This document shows, one piece after another, positions 46,001 through 56,575 of a stretch of 64,000 nucleotides of DNA. Within the stretch, counting starts at the first letter, position 1. Each line of letters starts with the position of its first letter. Position numbers and translations under genes: made by a program. Below the pieces are notes generated by a model. It was not told where the DNA came from, did no database searches, and saw only the letters and a program-made list of their open reading frames with translations. This DNA is from Mugil cephalus (Eukaryota > Chordata > Actinopteri > Mugiliformes > Mugilidae). Location: the NCBI RefSeq assembly GCF_022458985.1, contig NC_061789.1, positions 3,637,501 to 3,701,500 on the forward strand, given 5' to 3'.

Positions 46001-47766
46001 AAAAGCAGTTCAACTCCGTTTGGACTGACTGGGTCAATGAATTAACTGAAGATATAAAACCCATCAAGGACATAAACTTGGAAGAAGATAAAATGTTCAT
46101 CCTTCAAGAACTGGGGATTGAATGGTCTCTCATAGATGAATCCAACAGTAGTAGAAGGTACAAAAATGTATCAGAAGTTGAGAATTACCCTTTTTATTTA
46201 ACCAAGATTATGAAAAACCAAGATCTTTGTAACAAAAGCCGACAATCTGAAGAAAATGAGCATGAACCCAGGACACACACAAGCAATAATACGGTTGTAA
46301 ATATGTTTAAGGTAGGATTTAACTATATTAAAAACAAGGTTGGATTTGATTCAACAAAACAACAAAATGCATTAAAATATGAAGAGCCGCTATGTATCAG
46401 ATCCTTCATTAATGATGTCAAACAGGAATCTGTCGATGCATTTAGAAAAAAACCCATAGCAACAAAAGGCTATAGCCCAACTTACCTACAAGAAGTGGCC
46501 AAAAATGTTCAAGAAAAACTGACAGTATTTGAATCAGAGAGGAACTATTCATTCAAGAAGGAGTTTATAGTTGACATCTTGTTGTATGTTGTTGAAGGGT
46601 TGGGGAGTTGGCTTTTAGATTCTCACCAGACATTCAAAAAGAACAATGACGCCCTCACTTACTTGAACAACAAGAAAACACATTATTACAATGTTTTCAG
46701 AAGCTTCTGCAAAGGAAACTCATCTGCCGTCGTGTTTGGAGAAATGATCTGTGACAAACTGAAGGTTTCCACTGTTGAGGCTGTTTGTAACAAGACCGCC
46801 ATTGATCTCGCAAAAGACATGAGGTGCAGTATCCCAGCATTCAGTGGGAACAGGTTGGACTTGGAGAAACATGTGCTGAAATCACTTGCACAGAAAAACG
46901 ATTTTGATGATTTCATCAACTACATCCGACATCCAAGGAGGCAAGTAGAGGCTTTTATAAAAGCAGAAGTCAAGAAATACATCTTCAAGAAACACAAAGG
47001 AAAAGCTCAGAATATACTGAAGAAAAATGTTGATGACATCAGTCAGCTTGTGAGACAAGCTTTATTTAAAGCAACAACAAAAGTCAAAACCCAGGGAGGA
47101 GACACAGAAATGTGGGTGAAGGAATTTTCCTCTTTCCTCAAGGATGAGCTGCCACTTGATACCATTTGTTGTCAAAACTTCAGTGACATAAACAACTTTG
47201 ACTTTCTTAAAGAAGAGATAGAGAAAGGTCTGGTTAACATCATTGAGGAGATGAACCACCTCTCCCTAGATAAGATGAAAGAATTCAGGCTGAGACCTGA
47301 TCAAATCCTCATTGATCAGCTGTGTAAGTGCTGCTGGGTGAAGTGTCCATTCTGTGCAGCTGTTTGCACCAACACCCTGGAAAACCACAGTCCTGATGAC
47401 CACAGTGTCCCTTTTCACCGGTCTGGTGCAATCAAAGGTCGGCACTACAGACACACAGACATAATGAGTGTTGATTTCTGCACAACAAATGTTGCAAGTG
47501 ATAATTCTTTTTACCCTGACCACACTTCAGAATACAGCATTCCTCATAAACAGTACAGAAAAGCTGGACCAAGGTTTGCTAACTGGAGAATCACCCCCGA
47601 TGAGTCAAAGCTGAAATATTGGACATGGTTTGTGTGTCGATTTCAAAAAGACCTGGAAGACCACTATGGTTATAAATTCAAGGGAAAAGGGAAAATTCCC
47701 AGTGAGTGGAAAACACACACAAAAGAAGAAGCAATTAAAAGTCTGGATGAAATGTTCAAACTGTGA
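37085..47766 (+). CDS. gvin1: Interferon-induced very large GTPase (GVIN), copy 1, with AIG1-like domain
   Basis: Non-coding exon about 37085-37141, then 38124-38210 (ATG 38135), 38308-38339, 38663-38759, 38889-39476, 39871-39902, 40043-40148, 42309-42340, 42447-42552 and giant exon 42944-47766; coding 5,892 nt, 1,963 aa. Short exons encode acidic Glu/Asp/Asn/Lys-rich linkers. Exon 38889-39476 encodes an AIG1/GIMAP-like fold (GIHAFVLLLPNGLHVNHY, AFGKDFLSYVMTIVTHND) whose P-loop is degraded to GDTNSIEIG. The giant exon holds the GVIN GTPase: P-loop GVQSSGKST at 44818-44844, G2 RCTKG at 44890-44904, G3 DTEG at 44977-44988, then long charged helices and a Cys/His cluster (CKCCWVKCPFC) near the end. 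The family is large cytosolic, dynamin-related, interferon-inducible GTPases of unclear function. An ATG at 42862 is intronic and not used in this model. First-exon and start choices are inference. Confidence 0.9.
38583..38640. repeat. LINE 3'-tail fragment in GVIN intron
   Basis: AATTTCCCTTTTGAGATGAA followed by TAAAGTAATTCTGATTCTGA is the typical 3' end of fish LINE repeats. It abuts exon 38663-38759. Confidence 0.5.
40569..42213. mobile_element. Outer DNA transposon in the GVIN copy 1 intron
   Basis: CAGTGAGTTTACATGCA at 40569 is matched in inverse at the right end (TGCATGTAAACGTACTG to 42213), 15 of 17 bases. The two halves, 40569-40888 and 41949-42213, are split by the hAT element. Both carry TATC/GATAA-type sub-terminal words. 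Non-coding; family not named. Confidence 0.75.
40889..41948. mobile_element. hAT element nested in the outer transposon
   Basis: Inverted ends CAGGCATGTCAAACT and TTTGACATGCCTG. The flanking 8-mers TTCTAGAG (40881-40888) and TTCTAGTG (41949-41956) match at 7 of 8 positions, an hAT-length duplication. The ends carry GC-rich GGCC-CGGATC and CCGGGTCCGGCCCGCGGG sub-terminal segments. About 1,060 bp without an intact transposase. Confidence 0.9.
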
Positions 47767-48640
47767 GTGAAACTACACAATTACAACTCTACTGAAAGTC
47801 CTAACAATTATTTTCCTATGATTTTTAAAATCTTCTTAAATTATATAAATACTGAATGTGGAGTGTCAACAAATCATCATATACTGTAGGTGATTAGATT
47901 AGTCTACAGAAACCTGTTTGCTAAATTAAATCTAATTAAAATTCTGTTTTGTTTTTTTGCATTTTCTGCATTTGAATTCGAAATATCTTGGTGTACTGCG
48001 ACAAGACATTTTCAGAAGTAGTTGTAACCTGTTTTATTAATTTTGTTTTACACATTTTCTTTTTTATATATAAATATGTTTGCTTTGTGTGAGCTCTGTT
48101 CTAAATGCAAGCAGTGAAAAATATTTCTAACATAATCAAGTGACAACATAAATTATGTAATTTTCACCTTTTGTTGTATATTAACTATAACTATTTAAAA
48201 TATTTTAAAACACCAGGTTTGTTTGTGTTCTTGACAAAGTCTCACGGTTAAAGAAGATTTAGAAACTTTAAACTTTTGACTTCTTTTTTTTTCTGTCTTT
48301 ATGTCATTTACAGCTTTACACATTCAAGAGATATTTTATAGTACCAGTAATATCTGAACTGTGTTCTATTAACATTTTAGTTTTTCTCTTTTTATATCAT
48401 AATCTTGCCTAATTTGAAGGCTAATTGTGTCTTTATGTCATTTACTGATTTTCAGTGACACCTCATACTACCAGTGAAGTTTAACTGTCCTATCGACATT
48501 TTAGTTTTTTTTTATATATAACTTTCCTTTTTGTAATGAAATGTGTACATTAATGTCATTACCACAAATCATTTTGACTGTGTATGGTATAACTGGTAAT
48601 AATATGTTACAATAAAATGAACACTTTGTAACTACTGACA
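47767..48640 (+). promoter_or_regulatory. GVIN copy 1 3' UTR and polyadenylation signal
   Basis: AATAAA at 48611-48616 with a T/GT-rich stretch about 25 bases later. The first 170 bases after the stop match the 3' flank of copy 2, so the duplication includes untranslated sequence. Confidence 0.65.
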
Positions 48641-49400
48641 ATGTTTCTTTGTATTGCTGAAGAAATCACAGTCACTTCAGGATTCATATTAAAACATCAT
48701 CCCAGGGAAAGCTTTGTTTTGGTCGAATCTGCTCAAAAACATACGCACTTCCCTCACGTGGTATCAACTGGTCAACACTGATGCCTCACAGCCAGAAGGT
48801 TCTAGGTTTTAATCCATTGGCCGACTGGGGCCTTCAGAAAGACAAAAGAAACTCAAACTCAAACAGTAATGCTCTTGTTCTGTTATAAAGGATAAAGACA
48901 GCAGATTCACCTAACATGAACATCCAACACCCACAGACGAGCACCGAAGTTGAGAGATGAAGAAATGAACAGTTTACACTAGATCAACCATTTAAAATCA
49001 CGCTGAACTACTATTGGGCTGCACAAATAAATGCAATACATTAGAAATGATCAGGAGGCACTATGGATTCTGAAAGAGCTGGATTCCTTATCAGTACTTC
49101 CTGTTTTTGATACAAAGTCAGCCAATAAATGGATAAAACACACTTAGGCAGTAAAAACACAAATGAAATAGAATAATACTTTATTAATGTTCTAGAGGAT
49201 TCTAGAGGGTTCTAGAGATTTCCTAATGAAAAAACACATATCTAATGTTTATATATAAAAGGCTAACAACTGACACTTCACAAAACGTGGATTACATCAA
49301 GGAAAAATGGGAATTAGAGCTGAATGTTATAATTGAAGACTCTACATAGATGCACCTATAGATAGGCTGTCATAAGGGAATTAGTAGTCAACTGTGGAAA
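48641..49400. other. Start of the region between the convergent GVIN genes
   Basis: No gene. CTCACAGCCAGAAGGTTCTA at about 48786 resembles the tail of a fish SINE-like repeat. A triplicated GTTCTAGAG-type word lies at about 49187-49217. Nothing else recognised. Confidence 0.4.
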
Positions 49401-49429
49401 AAATTTGACTGGAAGGTAATGATCAGTTT

Positions 49430-50127
49430 TTTTAAACACTTCCTTCATCATCTCTTCATATGTGAAAAGTCCCAGTGTGGCATTATGTTGACCAAAATGC
49501 AGAAATATTGCAGACACCACATACATCTTCTGGGACTGTCCAGCAATGCAAGGATTTTGGGATAATGTTAAAAAGTAAACTGACACTTTTAGAGGAATTT
49601 TGGAGATAGATGTGGGTGTTAGAGTTAGGGTGTGATGATGTGATGGATCTGAAGTCGTCAGAAAATCTTGCTCAGCCACACTCTACAGATATCTGCTCCT
49701 CTACCTGTCTTTGTCAATGTTACTGTTAATAATATCACAATATATCATAGCTTACTTTTTCATTTACCTTACCATTTTACATAGTAATTTTTAGTTTGCT
49801 TTATAAATACGTATTCTGTTGTTATACTTCATCTTTATGCCTTAATTTATATGTATGTAAGTACATTATGCGTATGAAGGTATGTGTATGCATGTTTGTA
49901 TGGATGTGTGTTTTATCACCTATTTTTATTTTCTCATTTTATATATATATATATAATTCACTTAAGTTCTTATTTTTTTACTTACTCTATTCGTTTTTAT
50001 TGCAACGTATACTGCTATACAGCCTGTCATTCATTTATTATATAAATTGTCAGGAATGTGTGTGTGTTGTAAAACATGATGTAAAATGTTCAACATATTC
50101 AAATAAAAAGTTTTTTAAAAAAAAAAT
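49430..50127 (+). mobile_element. L1-type LINE 3' end
   Basis: At about 49497-49570 the + strand reads ADTTYIFWDCPAMQGFWDNV, the H-x-F-W-x-C-P-x-x-x-x-F-W signature at the end of L1-type ORF2. AT-rich sequence follows, then AATAAAAAG and an A-tail (50103-50127). 5' truncated. The ORFs at 49796-50143 (+) and 49356-49679 (-) lie in this debris. Confidence 0.7.
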
Positions 50128-50816
50128 CATGATGGAGGCTTGAGTTGAGGCACCGACATCATAAATATGTTCTCGATAAAAAGAATTAAAAAATCTCTTC
50201 ATTCATATCTGTAGGCAGCAGGGTGTGAGTCTTTGAGGAAAATCCCTGTTTTACATAAATTCATAGAATCTGGACCTTTTCTACTAAACACAGACATGGG
50301 GCGGTAATATCGGAATCACATGACATCCCCATTAGTAAAACTAATCCCATGCAAATAGGACTACAGGTTGAATCCCTATAAATCAGAGCCATATATTAGA
50401 GAGAGTCTAACCAACTCCTACGGGGCGAATGTGATTATTTTCATTAACGGGCCTATAAATGTTAGGGACGATGTCTGTCAATATGTAAAAGGCCCTCACT
50501 TAAATATCCCGACGTCTACTTACCTACATGCCTGTAAAATGCTTTGCAGCCCAATCACCTCATCAGTCATGGAGCTGTGTTTACCTTTCTGAGTAACTTC
50601 ACAGAGAAAAGTGAAGTTACTCAGAATAATTAAACTTGTCTGACTGTTATCATTATAACATTAGCACGCTAGCCATAATAAGTTAGTAGTAAACGAGGTA
50701 AAGTTACGTATCAATTAAATATGTCTATCTACATGGACATAAATTACATGCACACATGGGTTTCACAGTATATATGACGCTAGCTGCTATTTTTCTAAGT
50801 TTTAGTCTAGATTAGT

Positions 50817-51680
50817 AGCTAGCATAAGGCTAGCATAAGGTTAGGTTAACTTCAAACTTCATTCATTCATTTGTAAAGCTTTGTTAGACGTTCCTGGGAT
50901 CAAGGTATACATTAATGATGGTATGACCTGATGTTTTCAATATAAAATCTAAGCAAACGTCACAGAGAGAAATTGATATTTACCTCACATAAGAGGGAGA
51001 AATCAGTTGACATCCAGTTCTTCCTTTTAATCTTCTGATTGCCAAACCTGTGTTGCAGTCATAGGCTGAGTGCCGTGGCACATTTGAACTTTTATTCCAA
51101 TTTTACTTTCTGTTATTGACACTTTTCTATGGGTTATTGGTTAGATTTAGTTATTGGTTAGAAGTAGCAAACATGGCGCCCACAAAACACGTGTCATCAG
51201 AACTAATCAGCATAGCAGGATAGCTCAGACTCTCGCTAAATATTAGACATCTAGCCATCTAGCATAAGGCTTGGCTAACTTCAAACTTCATTTATTTGTA
51301 AAGCTTTGTTAAATGTCCCTGAGATCAGAGTATACATTAATGATGGTATGACTTTATTTTATCTATACAAAATCTTAGTAAACGTCAAAGACAAAAATTG
51401 ACATTTACCTCAGATAACATGAAATCAGTTGAAATCCAATTCTTCCTTTGAATCTTCTGCTCCAGTAACTTTCTCACTTTTTTGTGGTGGAGTTTTCCCC
51501 CCTCTCCTGATCCTGCGCTGCAGCCGTAGGTTGAATACTGTGGCACATTTTTTTAATTTTTAATCCAACTTTATTCTCTGTTATTGCTACTTCGCTAGGG
51601 GTGAATATCGGTTAGATGCACCAAACAAACATGGCTCCCGCGAAACATGTGACCAGCTTAGAACCAATAAGCATAGCGAG
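50817..51680. repeat. Tandem duplication, about 430-460 bp unit
   Basis: Two units start at about 50817 and 51250. Shared landmarks in order: CTAGCATAAGG, AACTTCAAACTTCATT, TGTAAAGCTTTGTTA, TATACATTAATGATGGTATG, ATTTACCTCA, AATTCTTCCTTT-type, GTGGCACATTT, TTGGTTAGAT and AACATGGC-CCC. Each carries TTTACCTCA-, a splice-donor match (GAG|GTAAA) on the minus strand. No known domain was found in either strand. Confidence 0.85.
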
Positions 51681-51682
51681 AG

Positions 51683-51727
51683 AATGGCGCCATCTGCTGT
51701 CATAGTTTGACACCAGATGGCGCCATT
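51683..51727. repeat. Perfect 14-bp hairpin
   Basis: AATGGCGCCATCTG at 51683-51696 and its exact complement CAGATGGCGCCATT at 51714-51727 around a 17-base loop. It lies just upstream of a GC-richer promoter-like segment. Confidence 0.85.
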
Positions 51728-51744
51728 AATTTATATGGATTCTG

Positions 51745-51850
51745 CATACGTTGACACCGCATCGACTGTGGAGAGACGTTCCTTAAGCGCCGCCATCTTG
51801 GTCCAGCGACAGCAGAGGCAGCGGTGAATGTACAGCAACGAAGGAAAGAG
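51745..51850. promoter_or_regulatory. Promoter-like segment with YY1-type motif
   Basis: GCCGCCATCTTGG at about 51788-51800 is a full YY1-type motif, in the orientation typical for a minus-strand transcript. The segment is locally CpG-richer than the surrounding AT-rich DNA. No annotated gene explains it. Confidence 0.35.
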
Positions 51851-52519
51851 GTACTCCGCAATATTAAAATAGAATTATTCGCTGAATTTTGGTCCGATTT
51901 CCAAACGGTTTGATTTGTTTAAAACGCCACACGTGTAACTATGATACATGGTGATTGGATTTTTGAAAATGTTGTTTTTACTACCTAAATATAAGTCGTC
52001 ACACCCCTAAAATAATGGCCAATATTGTTTATAATAAATAAATAAATATAATGTATTTCGTCACAGGCATTATTTAAGTAAGGGATAATATAGAGCGAGC
52101 AAGTTGTTGAAAAAAACTCCGACGGGACAAACGGTGCATGGCAACGGTGAAACAAGCAGCGTCCCTAGCAACGGCCCGTTAAACGTCGACCTTAATCTGT
52201 AATTGTTTGGCTAGAATACAGCATTTAATACACCTAATGATGATTAATGGTAGAATTTTTTATTTTGTAGACAACTCTTTATCTCTTACTACTTTTCTCA
52301 CATCTTTACGTTTTCATGAACACAGTATTCTGAACCTCTTTGGGTTCCTTTCGTTCTATTTATTTATGATTTATTCTATTTCGCTGTCTCTATCTATATA
52401 TCTGTCATGTCAGACGTTTGTAACGAACAAGTCCCGCGAAAATAGCTTGCCAACTGAACGATTTATACAACTTTAATTGTGTAGATACACAATTTCTCTA
52501 TAAACGTAATGCACGCAGG

Positions 52520-52640
52520 AGCGAGCAGCACTTTACCAAGATGGCCGCCCCATAGGCCCTGTCCAATGAGCTGCAACAGTCAATATATATATACATACAC
52601 ATATATATACATATATATATATATATGTGTGTGTCTATGG
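52520..52640. promoter_or_regulatory. Second YY1-type motif followed by TA microsatellite
   Basis: CAAGATGGCCGCCCC at about 52538-52552, inverted relative to the motif at 51.79 kb, plus CCAATG nearby. A (TA/CATA)n microsatellite occupies 52583-52634. Could mark a plus-strand non-coding transcript start; there is no direct proof. Confidence 0.3.
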
Positions 52641-53009
52641 GTGCATCTGCAAAATATTTTGGGCGATCTTCAGCACAAGGTAACGTATCTGTCAAAAACA
52701 ATGCTAACTTAAATATAAATATCTTAAAAGTTAAGCTAATTAATTTACCCGTGTCTTTGTTAGCGAACTGCTCGTTTTTCATGTGTTTTATCAATCTAAA
52801 TTGTAGAGCTAGGTAACATTATTGTGATTTTTTCGGACAGCATACCTACTCCATTTTTTATTTTTTTTTTATTATTTATTACAGCCAGCCCAGTATGCAT
52901 TTTCTGTATATTTCTTCCCAGGAGAGGAATAGTTTTATTTAATTTAGTTTGGATTACATTTAATTTACTTTACATTACAGTATGATGTACAGTATAATAT
53001 TCAGATTAA

Positions 53010-54130
53010 TAATTGATATATGATGAGATTTGCCCCCTTTCATTTCATTTGGCACAAACCTGGTGAGCTCCAAGACATTGTTTTAGTCAAGGTGACACAT
53101 TTATCACGTTTGTACCTCAACCAAAGCCTTCATCATGATTGTTGCTCGTCTGCAAGTTTTAGATGCTGTTTAAGGAATCCTCTTGAACTTGAACTCACCT
53201 TCATCAATGATCAACATAATTGTGTTAGTGTTCTGAGAGGTAAGTTTTAGTTCTTTAAATTTACCTTTCATTTTTTAGTTATCTTATATTTATTGACTAA
53301 AGCAAAGTTTTCTACAGGAGTGTGTTTTAATATGATTATTACTACACTGAACATATATTATACACTGATTAGTCTGTTACAGGTATCTATTATATTAATT
53401 ATATTTTACAGTTTACTTGCTTGTAATTAATAAACTCACACGGACAAATGTGCTCAGTTCTTAGAATGAGAAACAATAATAATTGCTGATGTATTTATTT
53501 TTCACTTTAATAATGAATTTCCAGAGGAAACAGTCTGATTTTTGAATGTTCTCAGAATTCTGTATTTAATCTTGAAATGTGGAGGGGGGACACGTTCACT
53601 AGATCCAGTGAAATCTGCTCATCTGCAAGTTTAAGGTGATCGTGTTTTTAAGTCTTCTTCAACTTGAACTGTCTCAACTTTATAACAGAAGAAGAGACTT
53701 CGGAATGATTTTATCTTTTAAAGAGAAGCATTACATTGACTGGGTTTATCCTTCAAACTGCACTATTTTGAGAGGTAAGTTTTCAGTTCTCTAAATTTCA
53801 CTTTCATTCCTTTCAGTTATATAAATATAAGAAGATGGCGAGATATATAAGATAAAAAGTAGAATTATTGATCTATTTATTTATTTTAAATGTAATAATG
53901 GATTTCTGAAGGAAACAAAGTCTGAATCTTGAATACTGTATGTTATTAAATGTTGGATTCTCAGAATAATGTATTATCTTGAAACGTGGAGGGACAACAT
54001 TTGCAGATGTGGGAAAACCGTTTTGTTTCCACTTTCCAGAATTTGGTATCATATTCCAAAAAGAAAATAAAACATTTGGAGAACAAAAGATAGAATTTGG
54101 TGAATCAAAAAACATTCAGATTATAATTTT
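53010..54130 (+). repeat. Degenerate tandem units ending in a splice-donor-like word
   Basis: Two units end alike: GTTCTGAGAGGTAAGTTTTAG (about 53230) and TTTTGAGAGGTAAGTTTTCA (about 53767), each preceded by TCGTCTGCAAGTTT or TCATCTGCAAGTTT and by CTTGAACT. Downstream blocks (GAGGAAACAGTCTGA or GAAGGAAACAAAGTCTGA, then CTTGAAATGTGGAGGG or CTTGAAACGTGGAGGG) also repeat. GAG|GTAAGT is a strong donor consensus. A third partial copy lies at about 57455-57510. No open frame of note. Confidence 0.7.
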
Positions 54131-54179
54131 ATAACTTTGAGGACAAACGCATCTTCCGTAAACTGAAACTTTCTTGGGA

Positions 54180-55250
54180 GCAAATCTGGCAGTTATTGTA
54201 TTTTAGTTATTTTCACTCACAATCACCATTTATAGCACAAAGTCAATGTTCACCTAAGATTCTTACTGTAAAACTGAAACACAAACAAACCTGGTCCTTC
54301 AGTAGCAGTTATTTTATTATCACCCATTATCACCACTTACAGAACATAAAGTAAAAATCAACATTGTGTTATCAATGATCAATTAAAAAAATAATGACTG
54401 TCTCCAGACAAGCAGTATCTTATTCATAGTAAAAGAAGAAAATCTGTATAATTTGATTAATATAACACTGTTCAAATAATCATTCAGACGAATATGTTTA
54501 TTGTAACTGATTTTATAAAACAACTTGTGAAGGTGAAAACAAAGTGAAAGACGTAAAGGCACTTTGGTCTATAAAATAACTGAAAAAGAGCTGAAAAAGT
54601 CAACTCAAAATTTGAAGTGGAAAAATCCTCTTATGAACAACTGAGAATTTGTCAGAGACACAAATAAACTGTGTTGTTCAGTAGAGGTGAAGCCATTATC
54701 TCATGACAATTCATTGCAACCATTTATAGCATTCAAATGCAAAGTCAGCATTGTGTTGCCGCTCTACAGGAAAGTAGTTTTTAGACGTGTTTTCTTTGCA
54801 TAACATTAATAGTTTGCATTAAGACCAGAGTCCAAGATCATGATAAAAAACAAGGAAAAACACTGTGTTAAATGAGATTCAACACTCATATGGATAAATA
54901 TGCTGCCTTCTGATTTGTTTCTGAAAGTATGAAATAAACATTGAATGTGAAAAAACTCTGAAAGCAATAAAGCCACTAGTCTACATGAAAACAAAAAAGT
55001 AGTGTGATTTGTTAATTAATTTTTCAAAAACAGCAGATGGACAAAAACACATCTGCTCTTTCAGTAGATATGAAGCAGTTATTGTCACTCATCACCATTT
55101 ATGATCAACATTGTTTTGTCATTGAATGAAAACTTCAGTAAATGACAACAGCTCTTCCACATTATAATGTTGACTGTTTGCATTAAGGCTGGAAATTAAA
55201 GAACAAGATTATAAAAAAAGAAGAAAAATGTTTTATATGAGGTCAAACAC
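54180..55250. repeat. About 380-bp degenerate tandem repeats, 3' flank of GVIN copy 2
   Basis: CAGTAG-type unit heads lie at about 54303, 54682 and 55062, spaced 379-381 bases. Each is followed by a TTAT...TCA-ACC(A)-TTA-AG-A block and CAACATTGT or CAGCATTGT. A partial head is at about 54190. Related single heads occur at about 57710 and 58140. The array is in the downstream direction of copy 2. Confidence 0.75.
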
Positions 55251-55659
55251 TACAAACTTTCTATTATAGTTTGTTCTTGGAGGAAAATGGAGAAAATCCA
55301 ACATAAAAGTTACCAAAACATATTAATCATCAAATATTCCTTACATTCATTACAGTGAAAAATAAATGTGACAACTGTGTCTCATAGAAATGCCAAATCA
55401 AAATCCTCAGAATATATATCACATATCACATACCTCACATATATCTACTACTAACGCTCATCCTCACTGGAGTTGCAGGGACCTTCTTGCTGGGAGGCGT
55501 CAGTCCCACCCACTGAGGCGCTGTGCCGCCCATCATGTACCATCAATGTAGATTTAAATTTATGTTTTACTTCTCTTTCCAGAAATCCTCACCCACCATT
55601 CTGTCACGTTAATTACCTGTATTGTGTTCTAATTTATTGGCCGTCTATATCCAGTCCAA

Positions 55660-55826
55660 TCCAATCCAACTTTATTTATAAAGCAGTCAAAAACAGCCAC
55701 AAGGTACCAAAGCGCTATACAAAAGATTAAATGAAAGACAACAAATAAAATAAAAACTTGCACCCAGCATAAATACAAGATAAAGACATAAAACATCAGT
55801 AAAAACAGCTACAAGATAGATAGATA

Positions 55827-55858
<32 letters not shown>

Positions 55859-55915
55859 CATCCCTAAAGGGAAATTAGGTTGTCACAGCAGTCCAGCACC
55901 ACCGGACAATATAAT
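55660..55915. repeat. LINE/SINE tail with (GATA)n(GATT)n
   Basis: TCCAATCCAACTTTATTTAT at about 55661, then (GATA)n(GATT)n at 55815-55859, then TTCATCCCTAAAGGGAAATT and AGGTTGTCACAGCAGTC. The last part matches about 2095-2145 in a gucy2c intron, so it is an interspersed LINE-type 3' tail. Confidence 0.7.
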
Positions 55916-56244
55916 ATCAGAGAAATGTTTTTCTTTTAACGACTTTAACAGTTTTCTGATAGTGTCTGATCACATTTGAAAAGGCACCTGAACTTTGTCT
56001 TTCTTCCACTTGTGCTCAGCTCTACAGCGCTGGTGTCTGACAGCATGAGTGATGAGTGACGGTATGAATAATTTTGGTCACCTGTGACACAAACACCACT
56101 GAGATTGCCACAAAAGTGTCAGAATAAAGATATGTGTTACTATGTCTGAGAAAATTTGCCTGGAACAAAGTAAAAAATATAAATTTTTGGAAGAAAAAAC
56201 ACATTATTTAGAGTAAAAACCACTCCTGATATGTGGGTTAGTAG

Positions 56245-56575
56245 TTCTCATCTTCCATACCGCTTAATCCTCACTAGGGTCACAGGGGTTGCTGGAGCCT
56301 ATCCCAGCTGGCATCGGGCCACCCTGGACAGGTCGCCAGCCTATTGCAGGGTCAACACAGAGACAAACAACCACTCACACTCACACCTAGGGTCAATTTA
56401 GAGTGAGGGTTAGGGTTAGTCATCAATCAGCCTAACGAGCATGTCTTTGGAGGTGGGAGGAAATCCCATGTGGACATAGGGAGAACATGCAAACTCCACC
56501 CAGAAAAGCCCGAGCTGGACTCGAACCATTCTCGCTGGGAGGCATCAGCGGTAACCACTGCCGCCCCAAATTTGA
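56245..56575 (+). mobile_element. Abundant teleost interspersed repeat
   Basis: Contains TGGAGCCTATCCCAGCTGGC, CCACCCTGGACAGGTCGCCA, GGGTCAATTTAGAGT, CATGTCTTTGGAGGTGGGAG, GAACATGCAAACTCCACCCA and GGACTCGAACC. I know this series as a very common fish repeat with a tRNA-like promoter word, but I cannot assign a library name from memory. Confidence 0.8.

Noticed and set aside
49796-50143. 115-aa plus-strand ORF
   Set aside because: Low-complexity Tyr/Phe/Ile-rich translation of AT-rich L1 3' sequence.
52509-52816. Small ORFs around the TA microsatellite
   Set aside because: Their frames run through (TA/CATA)n sequence and have no family similarity that I recognise.
56510-56560. tRNA-like GGACTCGAACC word
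   Set aside because: It is the promoter-like word of an interspersed repeat; no cloverleaf or anticodon stem can be drawn.
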